A program made the translations under genes and the position numbers. From Niveispirillum irakense DSM 11586 (GTDB lineage: Bacteria; Pseudomonadota; Alphaproteobacteria; Azospirillales; Azospirillaceae): 64,000 nt of DNA. This document shows positions 8,116 to 15,868 of the stretch, one piece after another. Each line of letters starts with the position of its first letter. The stretch's first letter is position 1. The stretch is from positions 248,001 through 312,000 of the forward strand of contig NZ_AUCG01000023.1 in assembly GCF_000429645.1 (NCBI RefSeq), written 5' to 3'. Under the pieces are notes generated by a model. It worked only from the letters and a program-made list of their open reading frames with translations, was not told the origin of the DNA and made no database searches.

Positions 8116-9492
8116 TCAAGGCGCCACCCCCGCCGGTTTGGCAAAAGCCGGGCTCCGCCCGCCTAAGGTATAGAACCAGATGAAACCGGCATTGCACAGG
8201 AACAGCAGTGTCGGGATCAATACATAACCCGCATAAAGAGCGGTGATGGCACTATCAGGCTGTTGAACCAGCGCCCCGTTGCGGGTGGGTACATATTGCG
8301 CCATGTTCAGCAGAATGCCGACCAGGGCAACGCCGATAGCGAAGGCCGCCTTCTCGATCACTGCCATGATGCTGGACAGCAGCCCTTCGCGACGCAGGCC
8401 TGTCAGGTGGCGGTCATGGGCCAGGGCGTCGGCCAGCATGGATATGGATAGCAGGATCATACCGCCAGCGCCGATGCCGGCACCGATCCCACGCAGGATC
8501 AGGCCCGTCACACTGACGCCGCCAGGGCCGACCAGCAGCCAGCTCAACGCTGCCAGGGACATCAGGGCGATGCCGATCAGATAAGCGTTGCGCTTGCCCA
8601 TCCGCCGTTCCATCCACAGCCAGCCCGGCATGGACAGACCACAGGCAATATTCTGGGCCAGAGCAAGCTGAACCTGCCCGGCATAGCCGAGATTAAGCAC
8701 ATTCAGCATGAAAAGCAGGCTGGTGGTGGCAAGGCTTGCAAAGGCCAGAAACTGGCAGACCTTGGCCGCCATCAGCAGGCAGAAGGGCCGGTTTTTCAGC
8801 ACGGTCTTCCAGTCACCGCCCTGCAACGGTGCGACATGGGCAGGGTCCACGCCCACCACCGGCGCCCTGGCCGTGCCGAAGAAGGACAAGATCATGGTGG
8901 TGCCGATCACCAGCGCGATCACCCAGCCCATCACCATATAGCCTTCCGCCCCGCCCCCGCTGCGGGAGATCAGTGCCGCCGTGCCCGCCATGGCCAGGAT
9001 CTGCCCTAGTGAGACAAAGATTGTCCGGAAGGACAACAGGCGCGACCGTTCATAGGGCGAGGCCGTCATTTCCGATGGCATCGCCATATAGGGCACGTTG
9101 AACAGGGAATAGCCGGTGGAATAGATGATCAATGCCAGCAGCATATAGATCATCAGCGCCGTGTCCCCCATCTCCGGTGCTGTGAAGATCATCAGGAAGG
9201 AGAGGGCGGAAACCAATCCACCCGCCAGCAGGAAAGGCCGGCGGCGGCCCCAGCGGCTGCGGGTCCGGTCGCTCATCATGCCGATGACGATATCGGCAAA
9301 GGCGTCATAGAGCTTGGAGGCCATCAGCAGATAGCCGGCCAGTTCCGTGCTTTTACCCAGCACTGTCGACATATAGGCCGGGAAATAGGCGGTGACGGCA
9401 TTCAGCATGATCGACACGCCGATGGTGCCGACACCGAAGCCCAGACAGACCTTCAAGGGCAGGCGATCATGACCCGCGTCACTGCTGCTCAT
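8116..9492 (-). CDS. GPH-type (MelB-like) MFS transporter
   Basis: A 458-residue inner-membrane carrier with about 12 hydrophobic helices. The N-terminal sequence (LPLKVCLGFGVGTIGVSIM, then LAGYLLMASKLYDAFADIVIG and MMSDRTRSRWGRRRPFLL) is the signature of the glycoside-pentoside-hexuronide:cation symporter group, which imports sugars, glucuronides or other organic acids with Na+ or H+. It is the last gene of a seven-gene operon, overlapping the upstream hydrolase gene by four bases (ATGA). Its position suggests that it brings the pathway substrate across the inner membrane after TonB-dependent uptake. The substrate is not deducible from sequence. It is convergent with the GxGYxYP gene, with 38 bases between the stops. 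Confidence 0.9.
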   Translation of the reverse strand: MSSSDAGHDRLPLKVCLGFGVGTIGVSIMLNAVTAYFPAYMSTVLGKSTELAGYLLMASKLYDAFADIVIGMMSDRTRSRWGRRRPFLLAGGLVSALSFLMIFTAPEMGDTALMIYMLLALIIYSTGYSLFNVPYMAMPSEMTASPYERSRLLSFRTIFVSLGQILAMAGTAALISRSGGGAEGYMVMGWVIALVIGTTMILSFFGTARAPVVGVDPAHVAPLQGGDWKTVLKNRPFCLLMAAKVCQFLAFASLATTSLLFMLNVLNLGYAGQVQLALAQNIACGLSMPGWLWMERRMGKRNAYLIGIALMSLAALSWLLVGPGGVSVTGLILRGIGAGIGAGGMILLSISMLADALAHDRHLTGLRREGLLSSIMAVIEKAAFAIGVALVGILLNMAQYVPTRNGALVQQPDSAITALYAGYVLIPTLLFLCNAGFIWFYTLGGRSPAFAKPAGVAP

Positions 9493-10337
9493 GCGCCGGT
9501 TCCTTCCAGGAAGGCGATGATGGCCTTGGCCTTGCTGTCCGGGTCCGGCCCGACGGCGGCGACATGGCCTTGTTTCAGCCGGGCGGCCGCGTCATCCACG
9601 GCGGCGTTCAGCACCGCCAGTTCGCGTTCCGCCTTCAGCAACAGAACCGGGCAGGTGATCTGCGCCATCCGCTCCAGCGGCCGGTAACGGAAAGCGGCCA
9701 GGTAGGGCAGGGCGTAGCTGTCCAATGCCTTCAGCACATCCAGGGCGGCATCGTGCAGCACGCGGGCCGGCGGCATGTGGCCGGGCAGGCGATGTTCCGG
9801 ATCGCGCATGAAATGCGGGAAATACAGCGCCTGATCACGGATGAAATGGAAGGCCCAAAGGAACTGCGCGCCGTAATCGTCCGGCTCTTTGGTGGGCGCG
9901 TAATGGGCCAGGATCGACTGGCGCGTCTCCTCGTCATATTCCTTGATCCCGTCCAGAACCGCATGACGTACCCGGCCCGGTGCCATGGCTGCCAGTTCAC
10001 AGGCCGTGCGGGCGCCGGTATGGCTGCCATAGACATCGAACTCCCCGATCCCCATGGCATCGGCCAGACGCAGGATGCTGTCGGCAAAATAGGGAATGTC
10101 CGGGTCCGCGACGGCTGGAACGGGGGAATCCCCGTTGCCCAGCGTGTCGGGCGCGATCACGTTGCGCCCGGACGGCGCGATGCCCCGCATCAGCGGTTCC
10201 ATCCAGCGCGAGGAGGTGGGCGAGGCATGGAGCAGGAAAAGCGGCGGCTTGGCCGCATTCTCCACCATGATCTGGCGCAGATGCACCTGCCCCTCGGCGA
10301 TGCGCACAAAGGCGCGGTCGATGGTCATGTTTGTCAT
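9489..10337 (-). CDS. Alpha/beta hydrolase with histidine at the nucleophile elbow
   Basis: A 282-residue cytoplasmic alpha/beta-hydrolase. The oxyanion segment is FLLHASPTSSRWMEP at about 34-48, and the strand-elbow-helix motif is VYGSHTGA with G104-S105-H106-T107-G108. The third position of a canonical G-x-S-x-G elbow is the nucleophile; here it is His106, not Ser, Cys or Asp. Other landmarks (PVLLLKAERE and the C-terminal region) are conventional. The related hydrolase at 14868 has the same feature, so it is unlikely to be a sequence error. It overlaps both neighbours by four bases within the operon. Either catalysis uses another residue, or the fold serves another reaction such as a non-hydrolytic lyase. 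Confidence 0.88.
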   Translation of the reverse strand: MTNMTIDRAFVRIAEGQVHLRQIMVENAAKPPLFLLHASPTSSRWMEPLMRGIAPSGRNVIAPDTLGNGDSPVPAVADPDIPYFADSILRLADAMGIGEFDVYGSHTGARTACELAAMAPGRVRHAVLDGIKEYDEETRQSILAHYAPTKEPDDYGAQFLWAFHFIRDQALYFPHFMRDPEHRLPGHMPPARVLHDAALDVLKALDSYALPYLAAFRYRPLERMAQITCPVLLLKAERELAVLNAAVDDAAARLKQGHVAAVGPDPDSKAKAIIAFLEGTGA

Positions 10338-11620
10338 GCCCCGGCCCCCACTGCCAGATGATCGCGCAATGTCGTGCCCTGATACTGCCGGCGCAGCAGG
10401 CCGCGCGCCTGCAGCAGCGGCACCACATGGGCGCAGAACAGTTCCAGTTCCGTCGGCATATATCCGGGCTGCAGGGTGAAGCCATCACAGGCCCCGGCAT
10501 CAATCCAGGTCTCCATCCGGTCAGCTAACTGGTCCGGCGTGCCGACGAAGATGGCATGCCCACGCGGTTTGCGGGCATAGGCACGGCAGAAATCGGCAAT
10601 GCTCTGCCCGCTCTCGGCTGCTGGTGCCAGCATGCGGCGCACATCGCCGGCCGGGAATTCACATTCAGCGCAGATCTGTTCCAGGGGGAAGGGGCCTTCG
10701 GCCGGATGCCGGGTCAGATCATAGCCGATGGATTCACTCAGATACTCAATACACAGCCCGTCATCGGCCAGTTCCAGCATCAGCGCATGCTTGCGCTGTG
10801 CCTCCTCCTCCGTGCTGCCCAGGATGAAGGCGAGACCGGGCATGATCAGGATGCCATCCGGATCACGCCCAAAACCGCGTGCCCGTTCACGGATATCGTC
10901 ACGATAATCGCGACCGGCCTCTATCGTCGGGGCCGGGCAGAAAATGGCTTCCGCCGTTTGCGCGGCGAAATTGCGCCCATCGGGCGACTGGCCTGCCTGC
11001 ACCAGTACGGGCCGGTATTGCGGCGCGGTGGGGAAATCCAGTGTGCCGTCAATATCGAACCAGCGGTTATGCAGACCGGCCTGACGATGTGGATCATCCA
11101 TGCCCGCCGCATCGCGCCAGAACACTTCCGCTGCATCTACGAAAGCCTTGGCCCGGTCATAGCGCAGGGATTTTTCCAGCAGGTCCGGAGCACCGAAATT
11201 CCAGGGCGAATTGGGATGGACCGTGGTGACGATGTTCCAGCCGGCACGGCCCTGGCTGACCATGTTCAGGGCTGCAAACTTTGCCGCCACCTCCGCCGGC
11301 TCATTATAGGTGGTGGAAACGGTGGCAACCAACCCGACATGCCGGGTTACCCCCGCCATCACCGACAGCAGGGTGAACGGGTCAAGGGTCGGGATAGCCA
11401 GCCGGCTTGGTGTACGGCCAGCGGCATCGCGCCCCTGCAACTGGTCACCAAAGACAATGGCATCGAAACAGGCATCATCGACCAGCCGCGCGACATGCTC
11501 GTAATATTCACGCTGGAACACGGCGCGCGGCGAGGCATCGGGCGCGCGCCAGCCGCCGGGGAAAAAGCCGATACCCTGCAGAAAAGCCCAGAGATGCAAT
11601 CTACCATTCTCGCGTGACAT
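10334..11620 (-). CDS. FMN-dependent luciferase-like monooxygenase, NtaA/DszA family
   Basis: A 428-residue flavin monooxygenase of the bacterial luciferase superfamily, closest in pattern to nitrilotriacetate monooxygenase component A and DszA. Seen motifs are LHLWAFLQGIGFFPGGWR at the N-terminus, HVARLVDDACFDAIVFGDQL, TRHVGLVATVSTTYNEP, and GRAGWNIVTT with NFG downstream. PQYRPVLVQAGQSPDGRNFAAQ follows the usual RYFDVDG-type region. It needs reduced FMN from a separate reductase; none is recognised in the window. Members break C-N or C-S bonds by hydroxylation. It overlaps the downstream hydrolase by four bases and shares one base with the second luciferase-like gene, which implies stoichiometric expression. 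Confidence 0.93.
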   Translation of the reverse strand: MSRENGRLHLWAFLQGIGFFPGGWRAPDASPRAVFQREYYEHVARLVDDACFDAIVFGDQLQGRDAAGRTPSRLAIPTLDPFTLLSVMAGVTRHVGLVATVSTTYNEPAEVAAKFAALNMVSQGRAGWNIVTTVHPNSPWNFGAPDLLEKSLRYDRAKAFVDAAEVFWRDAAGMDDPHRQAGLHNRWFDIDGTLDFPTAPQYRPVLVQAGQSPDGRNFAAQTAEAIFCPAPTIEAGRDYRDDIRERARGFGRDPDGILIMPGLAFILGSTEEEAQRKHALMLELADDGLCIEYLSESIGYDLTRHPAEGPFPLEQICAECEFPAGDVRRMLAPAAESGQSIADFCRAYARKPRGHAIFVGTPDQLADRMETWIDAGACDGFTLQPGYMPTELELFCAHVVPLLQARGLLRRQYQGTTLRDHLAVGAGA

Positions 11621-12507
11621 CAGGCGGCACCCTTCTGCGAATGGGGGTTGATAGGACGGCGCAAGCCCAGACGCTCACGCGCGGTGGCACCGAGATAAGG
11701 CGGGGGAACGACCCAACTGCGGAGCGATTCCAGCATATCCAGCGCATTCGCCCCCATCAGGTGCAGTCCGTCGGCCTTACCGTCACGCACCAGCCCCAGG
11801 CTGGCATCCAGTGTTTCCACCGTCACCTTGACCAGCCGCACTGCACCCTTGTCGGCCTGTGCCAGCCGGTCGGGGCTGGCCAGCACCACATCCGCCGCCA
11901 CGCCGCTGTGCAGCAGGTCATCCAGATCGCGCAGCAGCAGGGGATAACCCTGCGGGGGACGGGCCGCGTTCAGTGGTCCCATCGTGGTGAAATAGGGGCC
12001 GCGATAATCGACACGGCGCACCTTGGCACTATCCAGATAGGCACCGCTTCCCGGATTGATGATCAGGGCATCCTGGTCCCAACTGTCCCACAGGGCGCGG
12101 GTGGCGCGGATGAAATCCGCGTACTTCGCCGGCTGTTCTGCGGACGCCAAGCGGTAGCCGGCACCATAGGCGTTATCAAAACGCTCTCCCCCTGCCAGCA
12201 GTGGCATCCAGGCGGCCCGCCCGGAAGAAAGGAAATCCGCTGCCGATAAGGCGCGCGCGATATGGAAGGGCACGGAATGCAATGCCGGGATGGCAGCGGC
12301 GACCACCGGCGTGACCAGCCGGCCGGTAATCCAGGGCAGTGTCACCACCGCTTCCACCCGCCCCGGTGCCAGTCGTCCTTTGGACAACTCCCGTGCCAGG
12401 ATGACGAAATCGGCCTTGGCCTTCTCGATCCGGTCGGTCTGCCGGACCAAACCGGCAAACCCATTCTTGTCCCCATCCGGGACATCAATGCTGATCGACA
12501 GATACAT
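11620..12507 (-). CDS. Short, divergent luciferase-like monooxygenase homologue
   Basis: A 295-residue relative of the preceding enzyme, about 130 residues shorter. It keeps FHIARALSAADFLSSGRAAW (family FxxARxxAxLDxLSxGRAGW), RALWDSWDQDALI, DYRGPYF and GPLNAARPPQGYPLLL, which fix the family. The conserved GRAGWNxVTS loop reads GRAAWMPLLAG, and the segment after PPQG is curtailed, so FMN binding is doubtful. It may be an inactive partner of the 428-residue enzyme, like a LuxB subunit, or a degenerate copy kept by chance. The ATG has a GAGGC box just upstream. The open reading frame is intact, and the close coupling with its neighbour argues for function. Confidence 0.8.
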   Translation of the reverse strand: MYLSISIDVPDGDKNGFAGLVRQTDRIEKAKADFVILARELSKGRLAPGRVEAVVTLPWITGRLVTPVVAAAIPALHSVPFHIARALSAADFLSSGRAAWMPLLAGGERFDNAYGAGYRLASAEQPAKYADFIRATRALWDSWDQDALIINPGSGAYLDSAKVRRVDYRGPYFTTMGPLNAARPPQGYPLLLRDLDDLLHSGVAADVVLASPDRLAQADKGAVRLVKVTVETLDASLGLVRDGKADGLHLMGANALDMLESLRSWVVPPPYLGATARERLGLRRPINPHSQKGAA

Positions 12508-12516
12508 GGGGATGCC

Positions 12517-13824
12517 TCAAATCGTGATGACATGTTTGCCCAAGGGGTGGATCGGCGCTGCGCCGTCGCGGGTAATCACCACCAGATCCTCGATATGGAC
12601 GGAGCCGCCGATACCGGTATCCAAGGAGGGGCAATCGACGCTGAGGATCATGTTCTCCTCCAGCAGCAGATCGTTCTTGCCGTAGAACCCGCCCCGCATT
12701 TCCCCCGGCTCGTCCGTGTGCATCAGCCCCACACTGTGAGGGCCGAACGTGACAAGGCCGGCGGCACCGGTTTTGCGCAATGTCTCCATCCCGATGCGGG
12801 TGACGTCAGAGAAGCGCAGGCCGGGGCGCAACTGATCGCGGATCGCCTTCCATCCCGCCTCCGCCGCCTGGGCAGCACGACGGGCGGCGGGATTCGGCTC
12901 TCCGACAAAGACGGTACGGGCATAATCACCATGGTAATGCTGAAAATGCCCGACCCCATCGAAGAACAGGGATTGTCCGTCGCGTACCCGGTCGTCGCCG
13001 GGCAAGTCGGAGGAGACGCGGTCGATGGTCATGAACACAGCGCGGTTGCCGCGTATCGCACTTTCCTGGGCGAACAGCGATCGCAGGTCGCGGTAGCTGG
13101 CACCGGCTCGCACCTTGCCGATGACGGCATTGACGGCCGCGGCATTGGCTTCGGCCCCCCGGCGCATCAATGCCAGTTCCAGCGGTGATTTCACCACCCG
13201 TATCCAGCGCAGCAGATTGTCCGCTGGGGTCAGGCGGCCGGGCCGTTGATGATGATCGCAGACCAGCCGCGTGATCTCGTGATCATAAGCGATACAGCCT
13301 TGCCACAGGCCCATGTCACGCAAGGCCCGGACCAGGGCGCCCCCAGCATCGGCGAAAATGGCGCGCTGTGCGATGGCGGTATCGGTTAGAATCTGCCGCC
13401 GCACTTCCACCCCCGACAGCGGGGCTGCACCCTTATCCGCAAAGAAGCCGGTAAAGGCGGGAACCTGCCGGACCTCCCCCCCATCACCGGCATCCTGGAA
13501 CAGGTAACTGGCCAACCACTCCCGGGGTCCGCCATCGGCGAAGGTGTAGTAATAGATAAAATGCGAAGTGACGATGGCCGGCGCCAGATCCGGGTTGCGG
13601 GACAGGATGGCGAAGCTGGTCGGTGGCTGCCCCTGCCGGGTGATGCCGATCTGTGGCCAATAGCCCAACAGATGGAACACGTTCAGCGGATCACCCAGTA
13701 CCAGACCATTCACCCCGAACCGGTCCATGACTTCATAGGCGCGGGGCAGGTTGATCGGCCCGCCCGCCCGCAACCCGGTGAACAGTTCCTCGTCATGCGC
13801 CTTCAGTGCGGCATGGTCATCCAT
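12517..13824 (-). CDS. M24 family metallopeptidase (creatinase/Xaa-Pro aminopeptidase-like)
   Basis: A 435-residue pita-bread-fold protein. An N-terminal creatinase-type domain (about 30-190) is followed by the catalytic domain. Metal-ligand positions appear as Asp289 (LFFDG), Asp300 (HGDYARTVFVG), a histidine near 363 (FGPHSVGLMH) and Glu412 (HIEDLVVI). The position usually occupied by Glu in the FxxEP motif is Asp397 (LSVDCPS). Members remove N-terminal residues before proline, or cleave C-N bonds in small molecules such as creatine. The N-terminal domain and operon context favour a small-molecule role, but that is inference. The next gene downstream starts nine bases after this stop. Confidence 0.87.
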   Translation of the reverse strand: MDDHAALKAHDEELFTGLRAGGPINLPRAYEVMDRFGVNGLVLGDPLNVFHLLGYWPQIGITRQGQPPTSFAILSRNPDLAPAIVTSHFIYYYTFADGGPREWLASYLFQDAGDGGEVRQVPAFTGFFADKGAAPLSGVEVRRQILTDTAIAQRAIFADAGGALVRALRDMGLWQGCIAYDHEITRLVCDHHQRPGRLTPADNLLRWIRVVKSPLELALMRRGAEANAAAVNAVIGKVRAGASYRDLRSLFAQESAIRGNRAVFMTIDRVSSDLPGDDRVRDGQSLFFDGVGHFQHYHGDYARTVFVGEPNPAARRAAQAAEAGWKAIRDQLRPGLRFSDVTRIGMETLRKTGAAGLVTFGPHSVGLMHTDEPGEMRGGFYGKNDLLLEENMILSVDCPSLDTGIGGSVHIEDLVVITRDGAAPIHPLGKHVITI

Positions 13825-13851
13825 AGGCTAAGCTCCGGCGCATCGGGGGCG

Positions 13852-14871
13852 TTACAGCAGCCCCAGTGGACGGGCGCGCGACTTGATATAATCGCCCAGC
13901 CAATCCAGGTTACGGAAGCGCAGCGTGCCACGCCCGACGGCGGCAGAGGATTCCGCCATGCCGGCAAGAAGGCGGAAGGCCTTGGTCATCAAGAATAATT
14001 CGCCATGACGCTTTTCATCGTCGGTGAAGGGGCGCACGCTTTCATAGCCACGCTCAAACGCCGTGCCGTAATCCGGGGAGAAGCCATAGAACAGGTTGCC
14101 CCAGACGAAATTCTTCACGTCTTGCATCAGGTAATCTTCACCCGTGCCATCAAAATCCAGCAGGGTGATGCGACCGGTTTCGTCGACATGGACATTGCTG
14201 GAATGGAAATCGCAATGGCAGATGCCCATCGGCACATTCTCTGCCCTTATATCCATCAGGCGCTGCGCCAGCCTTTCACAGATGATGGCATAGTCACGCA
14301 AGTCGTCCGGCCGGTCATATACGAAGTCCAGCAGGGCTGGCACCGTCACCTTGAAACGAACGACATTATCCATGGCGAAGGGGCGGTCACCCTGATAATC
14401 GAGCCCGTGCAGATGCATCCGCGCAAACTGGGCGCCGATCTTCTCCGCCATCGGGATGTCCATCTGGTCGGTGAATTTCTTGCCTGGCGCCCATTCGTAA
14501 AGGGCCAGGGCGCGCGGCCCTTCCGGGGAATCCAGCTTGAAGTAAAGCGCCCCATCCCTGGTGCGGACACCAGCAGAGGCGGGGAAACCCTGGCTGCGCA
14601 GATAATCCAGGAAATTCAGTTCGGTAGCGACCTCGTCCACGCCGCGATAGGTCTTCCGCCAGACGCGCAGGGCAAACCGTTCCTGTGATCCCTGAACCAG
14701 ATAGACATCGTTCATCCCGCGATAGAGCAGGAAGGCGGTGACCGGCCCCACGATGGGATAGCGCTTTGCCACCTCCGACGCCAGGAAGGCCGGTTCCATG
14801 ACCGAATGCGATATCCTGGCCATGGGCAGGATATCACTGGAAGGCGTGATGTGGGCGGGGGCGTTCATCAT
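13852..14871 (-). CDS. Aminoglycoside phosphotransferase-family small-molecule kinase
   Basis: A 339-residue APH/choline-kinase-fold kinase, of the homoserine-kinase-II-like type. The catalytic loop is H219-C-D221 with Asn226 (CHCDFHSSNV), and the second metal-binding Asp motif is LLDFDGTG at 237-244. An N-terminal lobe, with LRVWRK giving the ATP lysine region, precedes them. It transfers a phosphate from ATP to a hydroxyl of a small metabolite. In a catabolic operon the likely purpose is to trap or activate an imported substrate. A strong AGGAGC box lies six bases before the ATG. It overlaps the upstream hydrolase by four bases. There is nothing to indicate antibiotic resistance. Confidence 0.87.
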   Translation of the reverse strand: MMNAPAHITPSSDILPMARISHSVMEPAFLASEVAKRYPIVGPVTAFLLYRGMNDVYLVQGSQERFALRVWRKTYRGVDEVATELNFLDYLRSQGFPASAGVRTRDGALYFKLDSPEGPRALALYEWAPGKKFTDQMDIPMAEKIGAQFARMHLHGLDYQGDRPFAMDNVVRFKVTVPALLDFVYDRPDDLRDYAIICERLAQRLMDIRAENVPMGICHCDFHSSNVHVDETGRITLLDFDGTGEDYLMQDVKNFVWGNLFYGFSPDYGTAFERGYESVRPFTDDEKRHGELFLMTKAFRLLAGMAESSAAVGRGTLRFRNLDWLGDYIKSRARPLGLL

Positions 14872-15719
14872 AGGCTCCTGGAAACGGGCAGATCAAAAAA
14901 GTCGCGCAGATGGGCAGCGATGCCTGCAACGGCATCAGGAAGGTCGAAAATGTCCCGGTTGAAATCCGGCATTTCGACAATGCGATGGTTCGGGATCAGG
15001 TGCGCCGCTGCGACGGATTGGCGCCAGATATCCTCGTGCGGCTGCAACAGCAATGTTGGCTGGTTCAGAAGCGGCAGGCGGTTTTCATATTCGAAACCCC
15101 AGACACCGAGATAGGCCCAGTGCATATGGTCAAGCGCTGCCAGCTTGTCGTACCAGGCCCGCGCCGCATGGGAAAGGCCAACCCCGGCTGTCCGCACCTT
15201 GACCACATAATCCCAAAGGGCCTTGGCTGTGGCGAGAATATGCGTGCCATCCTCATCAAGGCCGGGAGTTTCCTGGGCTTGTCGCAACCGTTCCGCCCGT
15301 TCCTGCGGATCGCGCATGGGCAGCCCGGTCAAAGCGAGGTGCCGGATCAGGCCGGGGCGCAGCAAGGCCGCTTCAACCGCCACCAAAGCGCCGGTGTGGA
15401 AACCATAGACATCGCAGCCCATCGCCTCGTTCACGCCCAGGTCGGGCAAGGTGCGCACAAGTTGTTCCGCGTAACCTTTGATGCCAAGCGGCGCCTGGGG
15501 CGGGTCGGACTGCCCGTAACCCGGCATGTCCAACGCGATCACCAGACGGTCGTATCCCATCACCCGCATCAACCCTTCATATTCAAGGGAGGAGGCGGGG
15601 TTCTGGTGGAACAGGACCAGGGGCCGTTTTGCCCCGATTCCATCAGCCGGGCCCGCCCGGCGATAATGGATCTGCCGGCCGGGCCCCCCGATATAAGCGC
15701 GGAAAATGGGCACGGTCAT
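14868..15719 (-). CDS. Alpha/beta hydrolase with GFHTG elbow
   Basis: A 283-residue alpha/beta-hydrolase, paralogue of the one at 9489. The oxyanion segment is LVLFHQNPASSLEYEG, DMPGYGQSDPP marks the family strand, and the elbow is VYGFHTGA with His108 where Ser is normal. Repetition of the same change in two proteins of one operon suggests a functional subfamily. I place the start at 15719 because AAGG lies upstream and MTVPIFRAYIGG fits the fold; a longer in-frame start at 15800 has no ribosome site. It is the first of seven overlapping genes and lies 149 bases downstream of the TonB receptor, so both may share one transcript. Confidence 0.86.
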   Translation of the reverse strand: MTVPIFRAYIGGPGRQIHYRRAGPADGIGAKRPLVLFHQNPASSLEYEGLMRVMGYDRLVIALDMPGYGQSDPPQAPLGIKGYAEQLVRTLPDLGVNEAMGCDVYGFHTGALVAVEAALLRPGLIRHLALTGLPMRDPQERAERLRQAQETPGLDEDGTHILATAKALWDYVVKVRTAGVGLSHAARAWYDKLAALDHMHWAYLGVWGFEYENRLPLLNQPTLLLQPHEDIWRQSVAAAHLIPNHRIVEMPDFNRDIFDLPDAVAGIAAHLRDFFDLPVSRSL

Positions 15720-15821
15720 GGACGGTTTGCCTTCAGGGATTGACACGCCACAAGGCGGGGTAAGGGAAAAAGGGCGGATGGCCACCGAGGGGAAAGCCAC
15801 CCGCCAGAAGGTGAGAGGGAA

Positions 15822-15850
15822 GGGCGGCCCTGAAACACGGGGAGCCGCCC
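15822..15850 (-). terminator. Weak hairpin after the TonB receptor
   Basis: GGGCGGC at 15822-15828 and GCCGCCC at 15844-15850 form a seven-base stem with a 15-base loop. On the minus strand only TTCCCTCT follows, so termination would be partial. It may attenuate, rather than stop, transcription from the receptor into the hydrolase operon. Confidence 0.35.
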
Positions 15851-15868
15851 GCCTCCCGACCGGGAGCG

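Noticed and set aside
13852-14871. Aminoglycoside resistance kinase
   Set aside because: The catalytic loop is shared with homoserine and choline kinases, and the operon context is catabolic.
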